Source: Kalmusia sp. IMI 367209 (Eukaryota; Ascomycota; Dothideomycetes; Pleosporales; Didymosphaeriaceae). Taken from it: a stretch of DNA of 64,000 nt. Each line of letters begins with the position of its first letter. Positions within the stretch are counted from its first letter, which is position 1. Below, in pieces: positions 42,833-53,298 of this stretch. Below the pieces are notes generated by a model, which searched no databases, was not told where the DNA came from, and saw only the letters and a list, made by a program, of their open reading frames with translations. Location of the stretch: the NCBI GenBank assembly GCA_027946365.1, contig JAPEUQ010000020.1, positions 310,001-374,000 on the forward strand. The letters run 5' to 3'. A program made the position numbers and the translations under genes.

Positions 42833-44690
42833 CTCGAAGGTGGTGTAGCTCCAACTAAATCTAAACTCGTACAACGGTGTGACATACGTTTAAGTACACC
42901 CTGCTAACATATATGGCTCAAGCAACCGTGTCTTGGATCAGAACTTCTCCGCAGCCCGCTCCACCTCCGTCATGATGGCTACCAGCGCCTCGCCAATGTA
43001 GAATATGCTGTCTTGAATGATGTGAGCGACGGCATGCCTGTGTCGATCAAAGCTAGGCGCCTAGGCTTGCCCTAGAATGGTTCTGGGCCACACTAGCTGC
43101 GCCTGATGCCATGATTCCCACACTAGATTGTTCGCTTCCGTCGCCCCGTCCCATCGCCCTGTCCACAGAATCCTCTTTGTATTTAGCGCCCTAGAGTGAT
43201 CCTGGGCCACACTAGCTACGCCTGTGGCGCAGACCCAACATCGGATTGTTCGCTCACTTCGCCCCGCCGTCGCCCCACCCCATCGTTCCAACCCCATCGT
43301 TCCATTCACGGACTCCTCTTTATAGCGCCCGATGGCGATAGGTTCGAAGGATGATGCCGCCAACGTTGCCTAGCAACCCTCCTCCATATCTTCACGCTGT
43401 TGGGCAGGTCGCTGTTGCCGTAAGGCATCCGGTCGCTTGTCAGACAGACCGTCTCGTTTGTGTCTTTGCTCCTCGCGTATATGAAGCTGTTGCAGTTAGC
43501 TCGCACTTCGCAGAGATAATCTTCCTACGTACACTTTACATGCGGTCTTTAATTCATCTTTTCCTTGCGGCTCGTCTGAATCCGGAGCGCCGTTGAGTGT
43601 TGTGAGTGTTGCCTTTGACCGCCATGTAATGTCGCTTCTTCAAGAAGACGCGCTCCTAGAGCGACAGGTACGCGTTGATGTAGCTAGCCGAGCGTAATGG
43701 TGATGAGCCTGTAGGAACAGCACATCCTTCCTGTATCTTGATTGCGACCGCTCACACGCTTGTGCTCGTCCCGCTGGTCACGTCAGAGGAGTCGCACGGC
43801 GTCAGCGGCGCGTTCCCTTTGACCATCATTCAATGTTCCCTGAGGATCGTCGGCCCGGAGAGGCTGCGCATGCCGCTTTCGTTGAGCGCGAGTAGGCGTA
43901 GTCGGTCGCTAGGTATGGTGAGGGTGAGCTTGCCGTGAAAGTCTCAAGCCAGACGAGGTAGGGGCGCGGTATTGGCTCATGATGGCCATTTCAAAGAGCA
44001 TCGCCCCCAGCGCGTGGAGGGAAGGTAGGGTCGCTCGTCGGGCGGTCGGTCCCACGGAGTTGCTCACGTTGTGTTTTTCGTGACAGCCACATGCTTGCAA
44101 CGTGCGAGCCTAGTCTCTTTCCGACTAGTACGAGCGGTCTTGGACTAGTCCCGAAGGAGAACCACAGTAAACCTGGGGAGGCCCAAACGGCGGCACAGAC
44201 GCGATAGCAATGAAGAAAAATTCTTGGGGGCATTACTTGAGGCAGTCGTGAGGTGGTCAGTGCAATATGAATTGGGCGTGGTGACGGACATAGCTGGTGG
44301 TGGGCTGTGCGCGCTAGTCACGTGGGGCGGGGAGCATCTCGCCTTGTGGCTGCGCGGTCAAAGAACTTCCCCGGTCCACGAGCAGGGCAAAACATGGATT
44401 AAAAAGGAGTATTAAGTACTTGAGAAGGTTGTTTTGCACTGCACTGAAACCTCGCTGCTTGGCGCATCTGACACGTGAACAATGATCATTGTCATAACCG
44501 CAATAGATTGATAGAGGTCAGGCCAAAAAAAAAATGACGCGGCAACAACGCACAGCCGCAGCGCCTAAGGCGGATGGAAGGTCATTGACGCCGGCAATTC
44601 GATGCCAGCAACCGGAACAGTTTTCTAGGACGCCGACTTCGCGGGCGCGCGCCGGGTTTTTAATCAAAAGAAAAAACAAAGAAAAATAAT
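42833..44690. other. Intergenic, includes a tandem duplication of about 120 bp
   Basis: Bases about 43069-43330 hold two copies of a segment CCTAGAGTGATCCTGGGCCA ... ACTAGCTACGCCTG ... GATTGTTCGCT ... CTCCTCTTTRTA. On the minus strand near 44100-43910 a stretch (SLHALGAMLFEMAIM) looks faintly protein-like but cannot be assigned. Confidence 0.5.
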
Positions 44691-44798
44691 GACAAGAGGG
44701 GGATTCGAACCCCCGCGGGCAAAGCCCATGAGAATGCGGCCTCTAATGAGGCAAGCTTACGCTTGAGTCACACGCCATAACCACTCGGCCATCTTGTC
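44691..44798 (-). tRNA. tRNA-Leu (anticodon CAA), with intron
   Basis: Read on the minus strand: acceptor GACAAGA, D-arm GCCGAGTGGTTATGGC, anticodon stem TGTGA with loop CTCAAG, a 29-nt intron (44761-44733), 3' stem TCATG, variable arm GGCTTTGCCCGC, T-arm GGGGGTTCGAATCCCCC and acceptor TCTTGTC. The acceptor stem pairs fully and the T-arm perfectly. The exon length is 79 nt, a class II tRNA with a short variable arm. An intron one base after a CAA anticodon is the usual arrangement for fungal tRNA-Leu(CAA). Box A and box B are present, and T-rich sequence follows on the transcribed strand, as needed for Pol III termination. Two wobble pairs in the anticodon stem leave slight doubt about the exact intron ends. 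Confidence 0.85.
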
Positions 44799-45104
44799 CA
44801 AGGAATCGATGCAATTTTTCGAAGCTGTAAATTTATATCCTCTAGATATAGTAAATCCACAGGCCCAAAGGAACCTAAGAGGCCGGGAAAACTCGGCGGC
44901 GGGCCGAAGTAGGGCGGGAAGCCTCGGCACAATCTAGCGATTAGTCAGAGTGGGGCAAGATGTATACCTGCCGGCCTAGAATCTGAAAATGCTAACCGAA
45001 ACATCTACATTAGAATTCACTCTACAACCAGACCTAACCTTGTATGGTGGGACTTTTCGCGTTATTCTATCACAGCAGTAGTGACGACGCATGCTACATT
45101 TTGT
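44799..45104. other. Intergenic between tRNA and decayed gene
   Basis: Upstream region of the tRNA gene. Nothing further recognised. Confidence 0.5.
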
Positions 45105-46073
45105 ATGAGAACATCGAAGAGACAACGAAACGAGCTGTACTATGGCAGCAGCAGCTAGAGCACGTAGTCGCCGTCGCCTAAGACCAGCGGAATCGCCTCT
45201 CCGACCATTGCCAGCCTATTACGACAGAAGAAGCTCATCCAGGCGGGCGGATATTCATACTCTATGTTCTCAAACTTGAGCTTCCCCATCTGGGGTATTG
45301 CGAACAACGTTATTGGAACTCCGCGCTATGTGGGAACCACTTCCCGCGAAGACCCCAGGAAGCGCGGCACACACCACAACCGAGCGACAAGTCTGGCTGA
45401 AAATTTCGATGCCAAATTGAGCCAACTATTCCCAGCGCTATCTTCCAAGAGAATCGTATATCTGATCAAGGACAGCGCTCTAGAGAGACAACCCAAAGAC
45501 TGTTCATTAATTGCCTGCGTTGAGGCTCTTGAACCGCTAGCTAGAATGCCACTTGCGAAGGTGGAACTCCTCCAGCGATACGGTTTTGATGCTATGTGAA
45601 ATTTCGAAAGTCGCCGGATAGCTCTGTCCGCAATTTGTACGGACTTCCTCAGTCTTCAGATTGAATGGACCAAATGAAAGAAGCCATGGGGCCCCGACAA
45701 GCCTTTATTAGATGTGGAAGATCGACAGCTTCGAATATTGCCTGTTCATGCCAGCCTCTCGGGTACCCTCACCACGAATGGTGAGGTCGTTGGCATTCCG
45801 AAGGCAGTCCAGATCAAGAATAAGGCAATCGCTACAAAGGCTTGCCTGGACAAGCGAACAGCAGAATTCGACCTGGAACGTATCACTATACGTGATAAGA
45901 ACGGAAATACACCTCATTCAGTCAGGAGATTCCTTTGCGAATCTGAAGACCTAAAGGCTCTCTGGGATGACATTCTAGGAACAACGGATGTAGTTGCACC
46001 ACCGGAAAGCGTCCCGATCATGCCTGCGAACAAGACTCAGCTGTTGTATCACAATATGCAGGACCATCAGTAG
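45105..46073 (+). pseudogene. Decayed single-frame gene, GIY-YIG-like motif
   Basis: One frame from ATG 45105 to TAA/TAG at 46073 (323 codons) is broken by only four stops: TAG 45156, TAG 45165, TGA 45597 and TGA 45675. All fit C-to-T change (CAG or CGA). There is no frameshift. The frame reads as ordinary protein throughout. Near the N-terminal third the sequence PIWGIANN, then PRYVGTTSREDPRKRGTHHN, resembles the GIY...YIG-x-T...KR...H pattern of GIY-YIG nuclease domains. That assignment is tentative, since the Gly-Ile-Tyr triad is imperfect (WGIA, RYVG). The C-terminal half (LPVHASLSGTLTTNGEVVGI, ERITIRDKNGNTPHSVRRF) is not recognised. Readthrough or an unseen intron could rescue one stop but hardly four. 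Confidence 0.6.
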
Positions 46074-46226
46074 GTGCATACGGTATCGCGTGAAGATAAA
46101 TTCAAATCAGAAACCGCGAAAGCCACCTCTAAAGCAGCATACAAAGGGCCTGAGCTGCCAAAACTCCCCACCCCTCGGAAATGACGCGCTTCGGCTTCTT
46201 GGTTGTAAGACTTTGTCTTTGGAACC

Positions 46227-46406
46227 GTTAGGATTAATCATAGCAGCGAGCATTCCTCAAGTAGTGATAAGATTGAAATCTGTCCTCTGTCCTCTGTTCT
46301 CCCCTGCGTTTTGGGGGTGTTGCGATCTTGGCGGTGCACTATCACGTGATCATTATTTCACGTGATTATAATATCACGGGATCATGCACTTCACTCCTTA
46401 CACAAA
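46227..46406 (+). repeat. Dispersed repeat family 1, copy F
   Basis: Head GTTAGGATTAATCATAGCAG and CGAGCATTCCTCAAGTAGTG, CCCTGCGTTTTGGGGGTGTT, then a deletion of the GCGCTAGCGC block, and a duplicated tail with two CACGTGAT motifs (46343, 46359). It ends 115 bp before the start codon of the FHA-kinase, so it forms part of its promoter region. Confidence 0.9.
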
Positions 46407-46520
46407 CATTGTTGAAAGATGTTGTTTGTAAGACGTCGAAGTGAAACTCATGCTATAAAGACCCCGGACAAGAACACCTTTTCCTGCATTTGTAAAAGTT
46501 GTGTCAACCTCAACTCAACA

Positions 46521-48056
46521 ATGTCTCGTGTTCCACCTCGTCCACAGCCCCACCCTCATGCTATCTTTTCGCTTATACCCTTGAACAAGAAAACCGCCGA
46601 GAGCATCGTCGATCTTCCGGAGAACAGTCATCTTGTTTCCCTTATTCCTATAGTGGGAGATCACCCTAATCAAAGAGAAGAAATGCGGGGGCTTAACATT
46701 GGCTTTCAAATATCGATACAGTCACGCTATACCCTTGCGACCGCCGGACGCAACGGCGACATCACTATCAAAGATCCATCCATCTCCAAAGTTCAGTTTT
46801 CTTTCGAGATCCATGAGGAGACCGAGGAAATATTTCTCTACGATCGATCTAGCTCTGGGTCGACTCAAACCTATGGGGCCAGCGCTACGCCAATTCAGCT
46901 ATGGCGTCCCCATCGCCGAGTTGTGGTGGCTCAGACTGAAAATCTCCTCTTTGGATTTGGCGGTGCTAGTTGCGACCTTTTCCAATTCCGAATATATTGG
47001 CACGATCGACCGGATTTTCACGAGCATATCCCGTATCGAGGAGATGATCCTCACTTCGCCCGAACCATTGATTTTGAGATACCAACAGATTTCCCTTCCG
47101 AACAAACTACACAGACCCATATTGCTCACACCCTCGGCGTCAAAGGGCCAAAAGAGGATATTCGGTATTACAAGAAATGCCGGCTTGCCAAGGGTACTTA
47201 TGGGGAGGTCTGGAAAGCCGTCGATATGGACTTCGGCACATTCTACGCGCTTAAGTTGATTGAGTGGCCTCCTGTTAGTGAACAGGGCGTCCACTCGCAT
47301 CAGTATGCCATGATGCAGCGTGAAGTAGAGGCGCTCGAGCGCATGTCTCATCCGAACATCGTAAAGTTTATATCCGCCCAGGGTAAAGGCACAAAACATC
47401 TTGAGATCTTTACAGAGCTCCAAGAGGGCAATATTGAAGATCTAATTACACAAAATCTGTTCATAGAACATAAGGAATTGGCGGACAGACTTCTATATGA
47501 TATGCTCCAAGCGCTCGATTACCTTGAGTCCCAAAATATCATCCATAGGGATATCAAGCCGGAGAATATCCTCTATCAATCAGCTGGCCAACACACCTTT
47601 CGACTTACGGACTTTGGCCTTTGCAATTCCATTAATGAAGCGAAGACGTTCGCTGGAACCCTAAAGTTCATGGCACCCGAGTTCTATTTAAAGACGCACC
47701 AGACAGCAAAAGCAGATATTTGGTCCCTCTTCTGCACCTTAGCGTACGCAATGAATGCGAATGGATTCCGGAAGAAGCGATTTGAAACGCGTGAGTTGTG
47801 CATCAAAGCGGCACACGAGGCAGCGGAAGACCCTAATTTCCATCCCCTCAAAGATATGGTAGCTGTCGATCCGGATCAACGACCCTCGGCGAGAAACATC
47901 ATCGATAGACTTTTCCATGACCGAGACCGTTCAACCCCACGCGATCAGGTGCACGGAGCTCTTGAGACGCACACATATGCGGCACCAGCACCTGAAGAGG
48001 GAGCTCCTAACATCACGAGGACCGTTTCCATGAAGAGTTACGAGAGCCACGAGTAA
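46521..48056 (+). CDS. FHA-domain serine/threonine protein kinase
   Basis: Single-exon frame; ATG 46521 (MSRVPPRPQPHP) gives 511 residues. An upstream in-frame ATG at 46419 lies close to the repeat and adds an unlikely extension. Residues about 55-160 form an FHA-like phosphothreonine-binding domain (TAGRNGDITIKDPSISKVQF, YDRSSSGSTQTYG); the usual FHA histidine is replaced near SKVQFSF. The kinase domain starts at about 215: glycine loop AKGTYGEVWKAV, lysine in YALKLI, catalytic loop HRDIKPEN at about 344, TDFGLCN, and MAPEFY. Key catalytic residues are present, so activity is likely. The order FHA then kinase resembles Rad53/Chk2-type kinases, but the rest is not close enough to call an orthologue. 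Many Pezizomycotina carry several such accessory FHA-kinases. C-terminal tail is Pro/Ser-rich. Confidence 0.87.
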   Translation: MSRVPPRPQPHPHAIFSLIPLNKKTAESIVDLPENSHLVSLIPIVGDHPNQREEMRGLNIGFQISIQSRYTLATAGRNGDITIKDPSISKVQFSFEIHEETEEIFLYDRSSSGSTQTYGASATPIQLWRPHRRVVVAQTENLLFGFGGASCDLFQFRIYWHDRPDFHEHIPYRGDDPHFARTIDFEIPTDFPSEQTTQTHIAHTLGVKGPKEDIRYYKKCRLAKGTYGEVWKAVDMDFGTFYALKLIEWPPVSEQGVHSHQYAMMQREVEALERMSHPNIVKFISAQGKGTKHLEIFTELQEGNIEDLITQNLFIEHKELADRLLYDMLQALDYLESQNIIHRDIKPENILYQSAGQHTFRLTDFGLCNSINEAKTFAGTLKFMAPEFYLKTHQTAKADIWSLFCTLAYAMNANGFRKKRFETRELCIKAAHEAAEDPNFHPLKDMVAVDPDQRPSARNIIDRLFHDRDRSTPRDQVHGALETHTYAAPAPEEGAPNITRTVSMKSYESHE

Positions 48057-49472
48057 GGGCTGAGGCTGTGGTGACCTCGGAGAGGTGCAGATTATCTGGC
48101 TCATACCAAGATGATGTTGCTGCAAATTTTTTTTGGTTTTGCTGCACGTGTTTTTTGTTTTGCTGCGAAATCTTTCCATCTATTGCGGATATACCCAATA
48201 TGTAACGATGATTTTATTGCTTACTGTTACTTTTTTTTTTAGAGCATAGTACTAGTCCTCAAATTGATATTTTTCCTTGAATTGTTTTCTCTATGCTATG
48301 ATCGTCTACCGCTTTCCACATTCCATGGTCAACTGCTGCATGTCGATTGTCCCTCTCCGGGGACCACTTGCGCTCAGCGAATTCTGGTTCCGTTTCTTGT
48401 TTCTTAGCAAGGCAGCATTGTGGGAGCACTTTTATGCTGCCTCGTAGGGTCCCTTTCAAGATGATCTCAAGCTCCGATATTCTTTGGCGGGGAATCCCTT
48501 CTTGGCGCTATTTTGCGATCCTGAAGCTAGGCAAAATGCAGACCAGGTTTACTCTTTTGCTAATGGACGCCCTAAACAGTGTTGAGCCACCGCCATCTAT
48601 GAATGGTATCTCCTCGCATGTCTTCGCACGCAAATGTTCTTTCGGAGGCTGTTGCAACGAAACGGTGGATTGAAAAACGTTGACACATTAAGAAGTGGTG
48701 AGGATTTCGCACGAATGCTGATTGATTGTTGTCACGACGGCGACGTTTTGCTAAGAGGAGCTGTATGACGTTCTTCTGAAAGGCAATATTTTTTCGTATT
48801 CCTTCATCCCTAGCTCGTTTACGCGCAGTCGCGAGACAGCGTGGTTACACTGCATGGCTAGGAACGCGTCGGCTAGCAAATCAGGCGAAATGGCAATTTC
48901 CCAACAGATTTCGCGTTTTTTGTCCCGTAGCTTTACCCCGCTATGTGGGCGAACGCTAGGATGCTATCTTCGCTGGGAAGAGTACAAGTGGGAGATGGCG
49001 GATTTGCTGTTCCATGTGGGATTGCAATCAAGAAGTCGGATTCTGGGAGCTTTTCGGGAAGACAAATGTCCAAAAACATATTGTGTATTTTTTTTGTGCG
49101 CGGCTCCCCGGCTGCAAGTGGGTTGTGATGGCAACCTGGTTGCAGCGTGGAAAGCGTGAGCGCTTTTTTTTCTTTTTATCATATGAGCTAAGCTAGCTAG
49201 CAAAGCTGTGAATTCATCCTTGGATCGAAGACCGGAGGTAGAAAGACACATAGCAAAACACAAATACAAATCCCCAAGTAATCATTTGGCACCTATTATC
49301 CTGTTCGGCCTCTCCCACCATGATGCAGTGCAACAAAAAATCCTACCTAGCATGATGTCCGTATACCAAGTTTGGGCGGACAAGTCGGAAATGATGCCCC
49401 GTTTCTCAGTTCCAAAACTCTTTCTCAATACAAAGCATCGAGAAGACGTGCTCCTCCTCTCCCTCAGTCATT
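48057..49472. other. Intergenic, no gene recognised
   Basis: T-rich sequence right after the kinase gene (TTTGGTTTTGCTGCACGTG twice in similar form near 48125-48165) may hold its 3' processing signals. Short frames further on lack known motifs. Confidence 0.45.
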
Positions 49473-50237
49473 TTAGTTCTGGCCATCTGCCTCGTTGTGC
49501 TCCTCATCGCTCACGGCCACGGGAGCGAAGAGGATGCCCGTCATGAAGTCCTCCCAATCGATCCATCTCTCCCACTGGCTCGGCAGGTGTTCCAGCAGAT
49601 CGCCGAGCGTCAGGAGCAGCGGCTCGCCCGACTGCTTCTTGGCCACAAACTCTCCGCTGTTGCTTTGGGCCTCGGGGTCGTCGGGGTAGCGCGCTTGGAG
49701 GGTGAAGGGAACGCCGGCTTCGTCCTCGACGTTGGTCTCCCACCGCACGACGTCGGTCTCGGGGCGGCACAGGGGCATGTCGGCCCACGTGGCCTTGGAG
49801 TCCTTGTTTGCTTCGTGCCAGTTCATGAGCGACTGGATCAGCACGGGGCGGAACGAGAGGTACTCTCCGCCGTACATGTGGCGGGTGTCGTCGGGGAAGT
49901 CCTGCATGGTGCGGGCCACGAGGACGGGGTTGAGGTGCTGGGAGATGTTGCGGATGAAGCGCCTAGCGCTGCGTGCTTGCTCGTCCTCGGAGCAGTAGAG
50001 GTAGAGGGATCGAAGCTCCCAGCTCTCGGGCAGGACATCGGCGAACGGGTCCATGCTGACGATGCCTGGGAAGTCATGGCGCAGCCAAGCCTTGTATTGC
50101 AGGAGAGGGGAGGAGGAGATGAGCTCCTTCCATGTCCGGCTGACACGCTGGTAGCGGATGATGTCGAGGGGAGGGAGCTCCGAGAGGATCTGCTGCAGGA
50201 GCTCCGGGATGGAGATGACAGCTGCCATGGCGGACAT
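49473..50237 (-). CDS. F-box protein
   Basis: Single-exon frame of 254 residues on the minus strand from ATG 50237 (MSAMAAVISIPELLQQILSE). An F-box occupies residues about 8-48: IPELLQQILSELPPLDIIRY, then QRVSRTWKELISSSPLLQ. F-box proteins bind Skp1 and recruit substrates to SCF ubiquitin ligases. The remaining 200 residues have no recognised repeat and are of the type common in Pezizomycotina F-box proteins, with a tryptophan-rich segment and an acidic C-terminus. Substrate unknown. The opposite strand is also open over most of the length (250 codons), which reflects high GC content rather than a gene. Confidence 0.85.
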   Translation of the reverse strand: MSAMAAVISIPELLQQILSELPPLDIIRYQRVSRTWKELISSSPLLQYKAWLRHDFPGIVSMDPFADVLPESWELRSLYLYCSEDEQARSARRFIRNISQHLNPVLVARTMQDFPDDTRHMYGGEYLSFRPVLIQSLMNWHEANKDSKATWADMPLCRPETDVVRWETNVEDEAGVPFTLQARYPDDPEAQSNSGEFVAKKQSGEPLLLTLGDLLEHLPSQWERWIDWEDFMTGILFAPVAVSDEEHNEADGQN

Positions 50238-52075
50238 GGTGGTTGCTAGATGGAATCGAGAAATCTTGGAAATTTCGTGTTGCTCGTGTTGCGAGCGAAG
50301 GGGGTAAGCGAGCTGTGGTGTAGAAGTGTCTGGTGTGGTATGGCTGTCTGTTGTTCACAATATTGTTGTTGAGTGAAGCGCGGTAACACGACTTAAATAG
50401 GCCCAAAGCTGGGCACGCAACCGCGCTAAAAACTACATCGGGTCATGGCTTGCATTTCGCACGAACTCGGTAAACACGGACACGCCTGACAAATTGGCAA
50501 GCTTTCGATGAGGACACCACGATTACATTTCGTAGAGAAGGTCGAAAGAATACCATAGCAGCGAAGTCGCTCGCAAGAGTGATGGGCTTACGTGCGTGGC
50601 TGATGCGGCAGCTCGAAAATGCTCTTACTCAAGAAGCTAGCGTGGTGAGCGCGCCCGTGCATTGACGCGCTCACCACGGTACGCATAATTCGCAACACCC
50701 AACACCAAAAGCTCGCCCAACATTTTGAGGCTGTGAAAATTGCAACAATTGCTACCATCACGAAATATTCTGGTGGAGAGCTTGTTTTGCTTGCGCGGCC
50801 TCTGCGCGAAAGTGTAGGTGTGGAAGGCCTCAGGAGCTTCTGCGCCATCTATAGGCTTTTGCGCAAGCTTTATTTTTGGTGGAAGTTCTTGTAGTAAGTC
50901 TTGAAGCTTGTTTCTTTTCCTTTCTGGCGATTTTAGACCTCAGCCCAGCAAGAATGGATTCGCAACGCGAAGCGCAATACTCGGTGGGCCGGTCTCCAGG
51001 GAAAATAGCAAGGCCATCCCTCCGCAGTGCACAATAGGAACCTGGGTTACCACTAATCGAGCACGATGGCATTCTATCCGACGTGCGCGCGACCGGGAGT
51101 TTTAACGCTCGCTTGAGCAGCCACCACCGTACGTACACCCTTTTCACAATATGCGACGCACGCCGCTGATTGCCAGGGTCTTAGATGGGCGCTCGCGAAC
51201 ACAACAAAAAATTCGAGGCCCTATTTTCGTATGGGGGACCGGAACGTGGGCAGGGGATCAGGCGGGATGGAGACGCTGGTTGACGTCACTTTTCGAGGCG
51301 GATTGGAGGGAAATCATGGACTTTGTATCAATCGCAATAAGACAAATGGTACGATCCTGCAACAGTCGCACATCGAGCATTCGCCAAACGGAAGGTGACA
51401 ACACCACAGTAGACTCGCTTCGCATCTGATTGCTTGACCGATGGCTACTCTAGGCTCTGTACGGTCGCCTGCATCGAAGAGAGCAGTGGTGTTTCTCTCC
51501 CTCTCTCCACGATCATGGTAACCAGGTTCGCATAAGCTCCCCTCGCCGATGCACATTCATGCTCCTATAGCATGTCAAGCTTTTTGCTAGCGCCACACCG
51601 GCCGCTCCACTAACGGCTGACGCAGTGGGGCGGAAAATCTGGGGAATCCTCCGATCGCCGTCTAGAAAAATCCGGGAATAGATTGCATTAGACCGCCCCC
51701 ACGTTTCCCGAGGCTAGATTTGCCCGTAGTAGGAGTCTAAACGGAATAGGCAAATCCCGATTGGGGAATTCAATCTCACGCTTTGATTAAGTCGGCTAGC
51801 TGATGCTTGTTTTCCCACCTTAAATGATCCCTGTTACATATAAATCAAACGAACGTGTGATGAAAGATGCGTGTGCGAAACATCGCATTTCCATGCGGCA
51901 ACGCCCACGAGTATCCTCCAATGACGGCTCGACGTCGCATCGAATTTTTCCTCTCTACGCTGTTATCTTTAAATTCCGTTTAAGATCCAAATAAATTCTT
52001 TTTCTACTTCCTGCTACTACTTGCCTGCCTATCGTCAAGGAGCGTTACCATTTTCGCATCAGCGTCACACCAACC
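50238..52075. other. Intergenic, no gene recognised
   Basis: 1.8 kb between two divergently oriented genes. An inverted repeat GTGGTGAGCGCG / CGCGCTCACCAC lies at about 50643-50678. No gene or known repeat seen. Confidence 0.5.
50643..50678. repeat. Short perfect inverted repeat (hairpin)
   Basis: GTGGTGAGCGCG and CGCGCTCACCAC are separated by 12 bases (CCCGTGCATTGA). This could form a strong hairpin. No gene context explains it. Confidence 0.7.
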
Positions 52076-53076
52076 ATGAAGTCTCTCTACGTCGCCCTGC
52101 TCCCTGCGGCCTCGGCCCAATACTTCAGCTTCGGATACTACTTCTCCACCGGCGCCGTCGCGACCAACTCCTGGATCCGACAGGCCACGACCACGCTCGT
52201 CCTGCCGGCGCTCAACACGCCGCACAACGGAAACCTAGGCCTGTGGCCTGGCATGGGGACCAAGTTCGATTCGGGCGCTGATGGCCACCTCGTGCAGGGT
52301 CTTGCCATCTCCACCGTCGGCTACGGGTGAGCTCGGCCATCTCGTCGCATCTTTCTGTCGAGCGCTCTCTCGCTCTCTCTCCCGATTTGAATTGACACCC
52401 ACAGATCGCCGTGCAATTTCGTCGCGTCGGATGTCAAATGGTGCGTCGTAGCGAGCACGTACGACGGTATGGTCCTCTCCGTGCGCACCCTCGGGAGCGT
52501 TGCAGTTTGTGGGGCTCAGAAACGTGAATAGGAAACCAGCATGACGGAACCCCTTATCGTGCAAACCCTGGCGATAAGGTCACATACGACTGTACGTTCT
52601 GCTCGACTTGACACGAGTACTTCATTGCAGCGATACCTAACCTTTGCCAGACAAGTACAACGATGCCACGGCCAACTTTGACCAAACCGTCTCCGTAAAC
52701 GGCGTCAAAGTGTCCACCCTATCTACAAGTGAGACAACGCCGCCCCAAGGCATCCGTTGCATATACTGACTATTCTCACAGAGAGCGGCCACGGCGCGGG
52801 CTGGGGCACAGGTTAGTTTTTGCTCGAAAGCGGCCATCCTAAGCAATTTTCGCTAATCACATCTCCAAATGGGCAGCCATGGAATGCCAACAGGCAAACT
52901 GCGGAACCGTCCCAGAGCACCACTACCTCAACACGACCATCATCATGAACACGCCCGATCCAAACTACAAGAACACGCTCGGGCTTAACGGCGCTACGGG
53001 CAATTTGGTCACTGCGGATGGCGGGAAGACTTGGACTGTGGCTGATATCACCATCAAGCAGTACACGTTTACCTAG
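52076..53076 (+). CDS. Small secreted protein, conserved fungal type
   Basis: Six exons: 52076-52326, 52405-52466, 52532-52591, 52651-52728, 52782-52811 and 52877-53076. All five introns (53-78 bp) have GT..AG ends, and phases fit to give 226 residues. The N-terminus MKSLYVALLPAASAQYF is a signal peptide with a likely cut after ASA. The mature part has LNTPHNGNLGLWPGMGT, two cysteine pairs, YNDATANFDQTVSVNG, and the end GNLVTADGGKTWTVADITIK. I know similar secreted ascomycete proteins with this pattern, possibly of a concanavalin-A-like fold, but no enzymatic residue is recognisable. Expect an extracellular or cell-wall location. Six small exons in 1 kb are unusual for the window. Confidence 0.82.
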
Positions 53077-53150
53077 ATGAATGCTCTTGATTAAAAGACA
53101 CAAAGAGGGTAGGAAGCCTATGGATCGACTCTCGTTTTGGGTTGGGAATG

Positions 53151-53298
53151 GTTGTAGTAGCGAGCATATCCTCTGGTAGTGATTAGATTGGAATCTATCT
53201 TCTATCCTGTATCGCCTCGCCTGAGCAGCGACCTTGGCAGGTAACTATCACGTGATCATACTATCAGGGGATCACGCACTTCACTCTTTACACATACA
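53151..53298 (+). repeat. Dispersed repeat family 1, copy G (central deletion)
   Basis: GTAGCGAGCATATCCTCTGG, TAGTGATTAGATTGGAATCT, then directly CGCCTCGCCTGAGCAGCGAC and GTAACTATCACGTGATCATA, end CACTTCACTCTTTACACATAC. The CGTTTTGGGGGTGTCGC block is missing. Confidence 0.88.

Noticed and set aside
43909..44100. Minus-strand LHALGAMLFEMAIM stretch considered as a kinase-like (DUF7580-type) relic
   Set aside because: Only about 15 residues of vague similarity and no neighbouring motif.
49497..50249. 250-codon frame opposite the F-box gene
   Set aside because: Shadow of the GC-rich F-box frame; Val/Gly/Leu-rich without motif.
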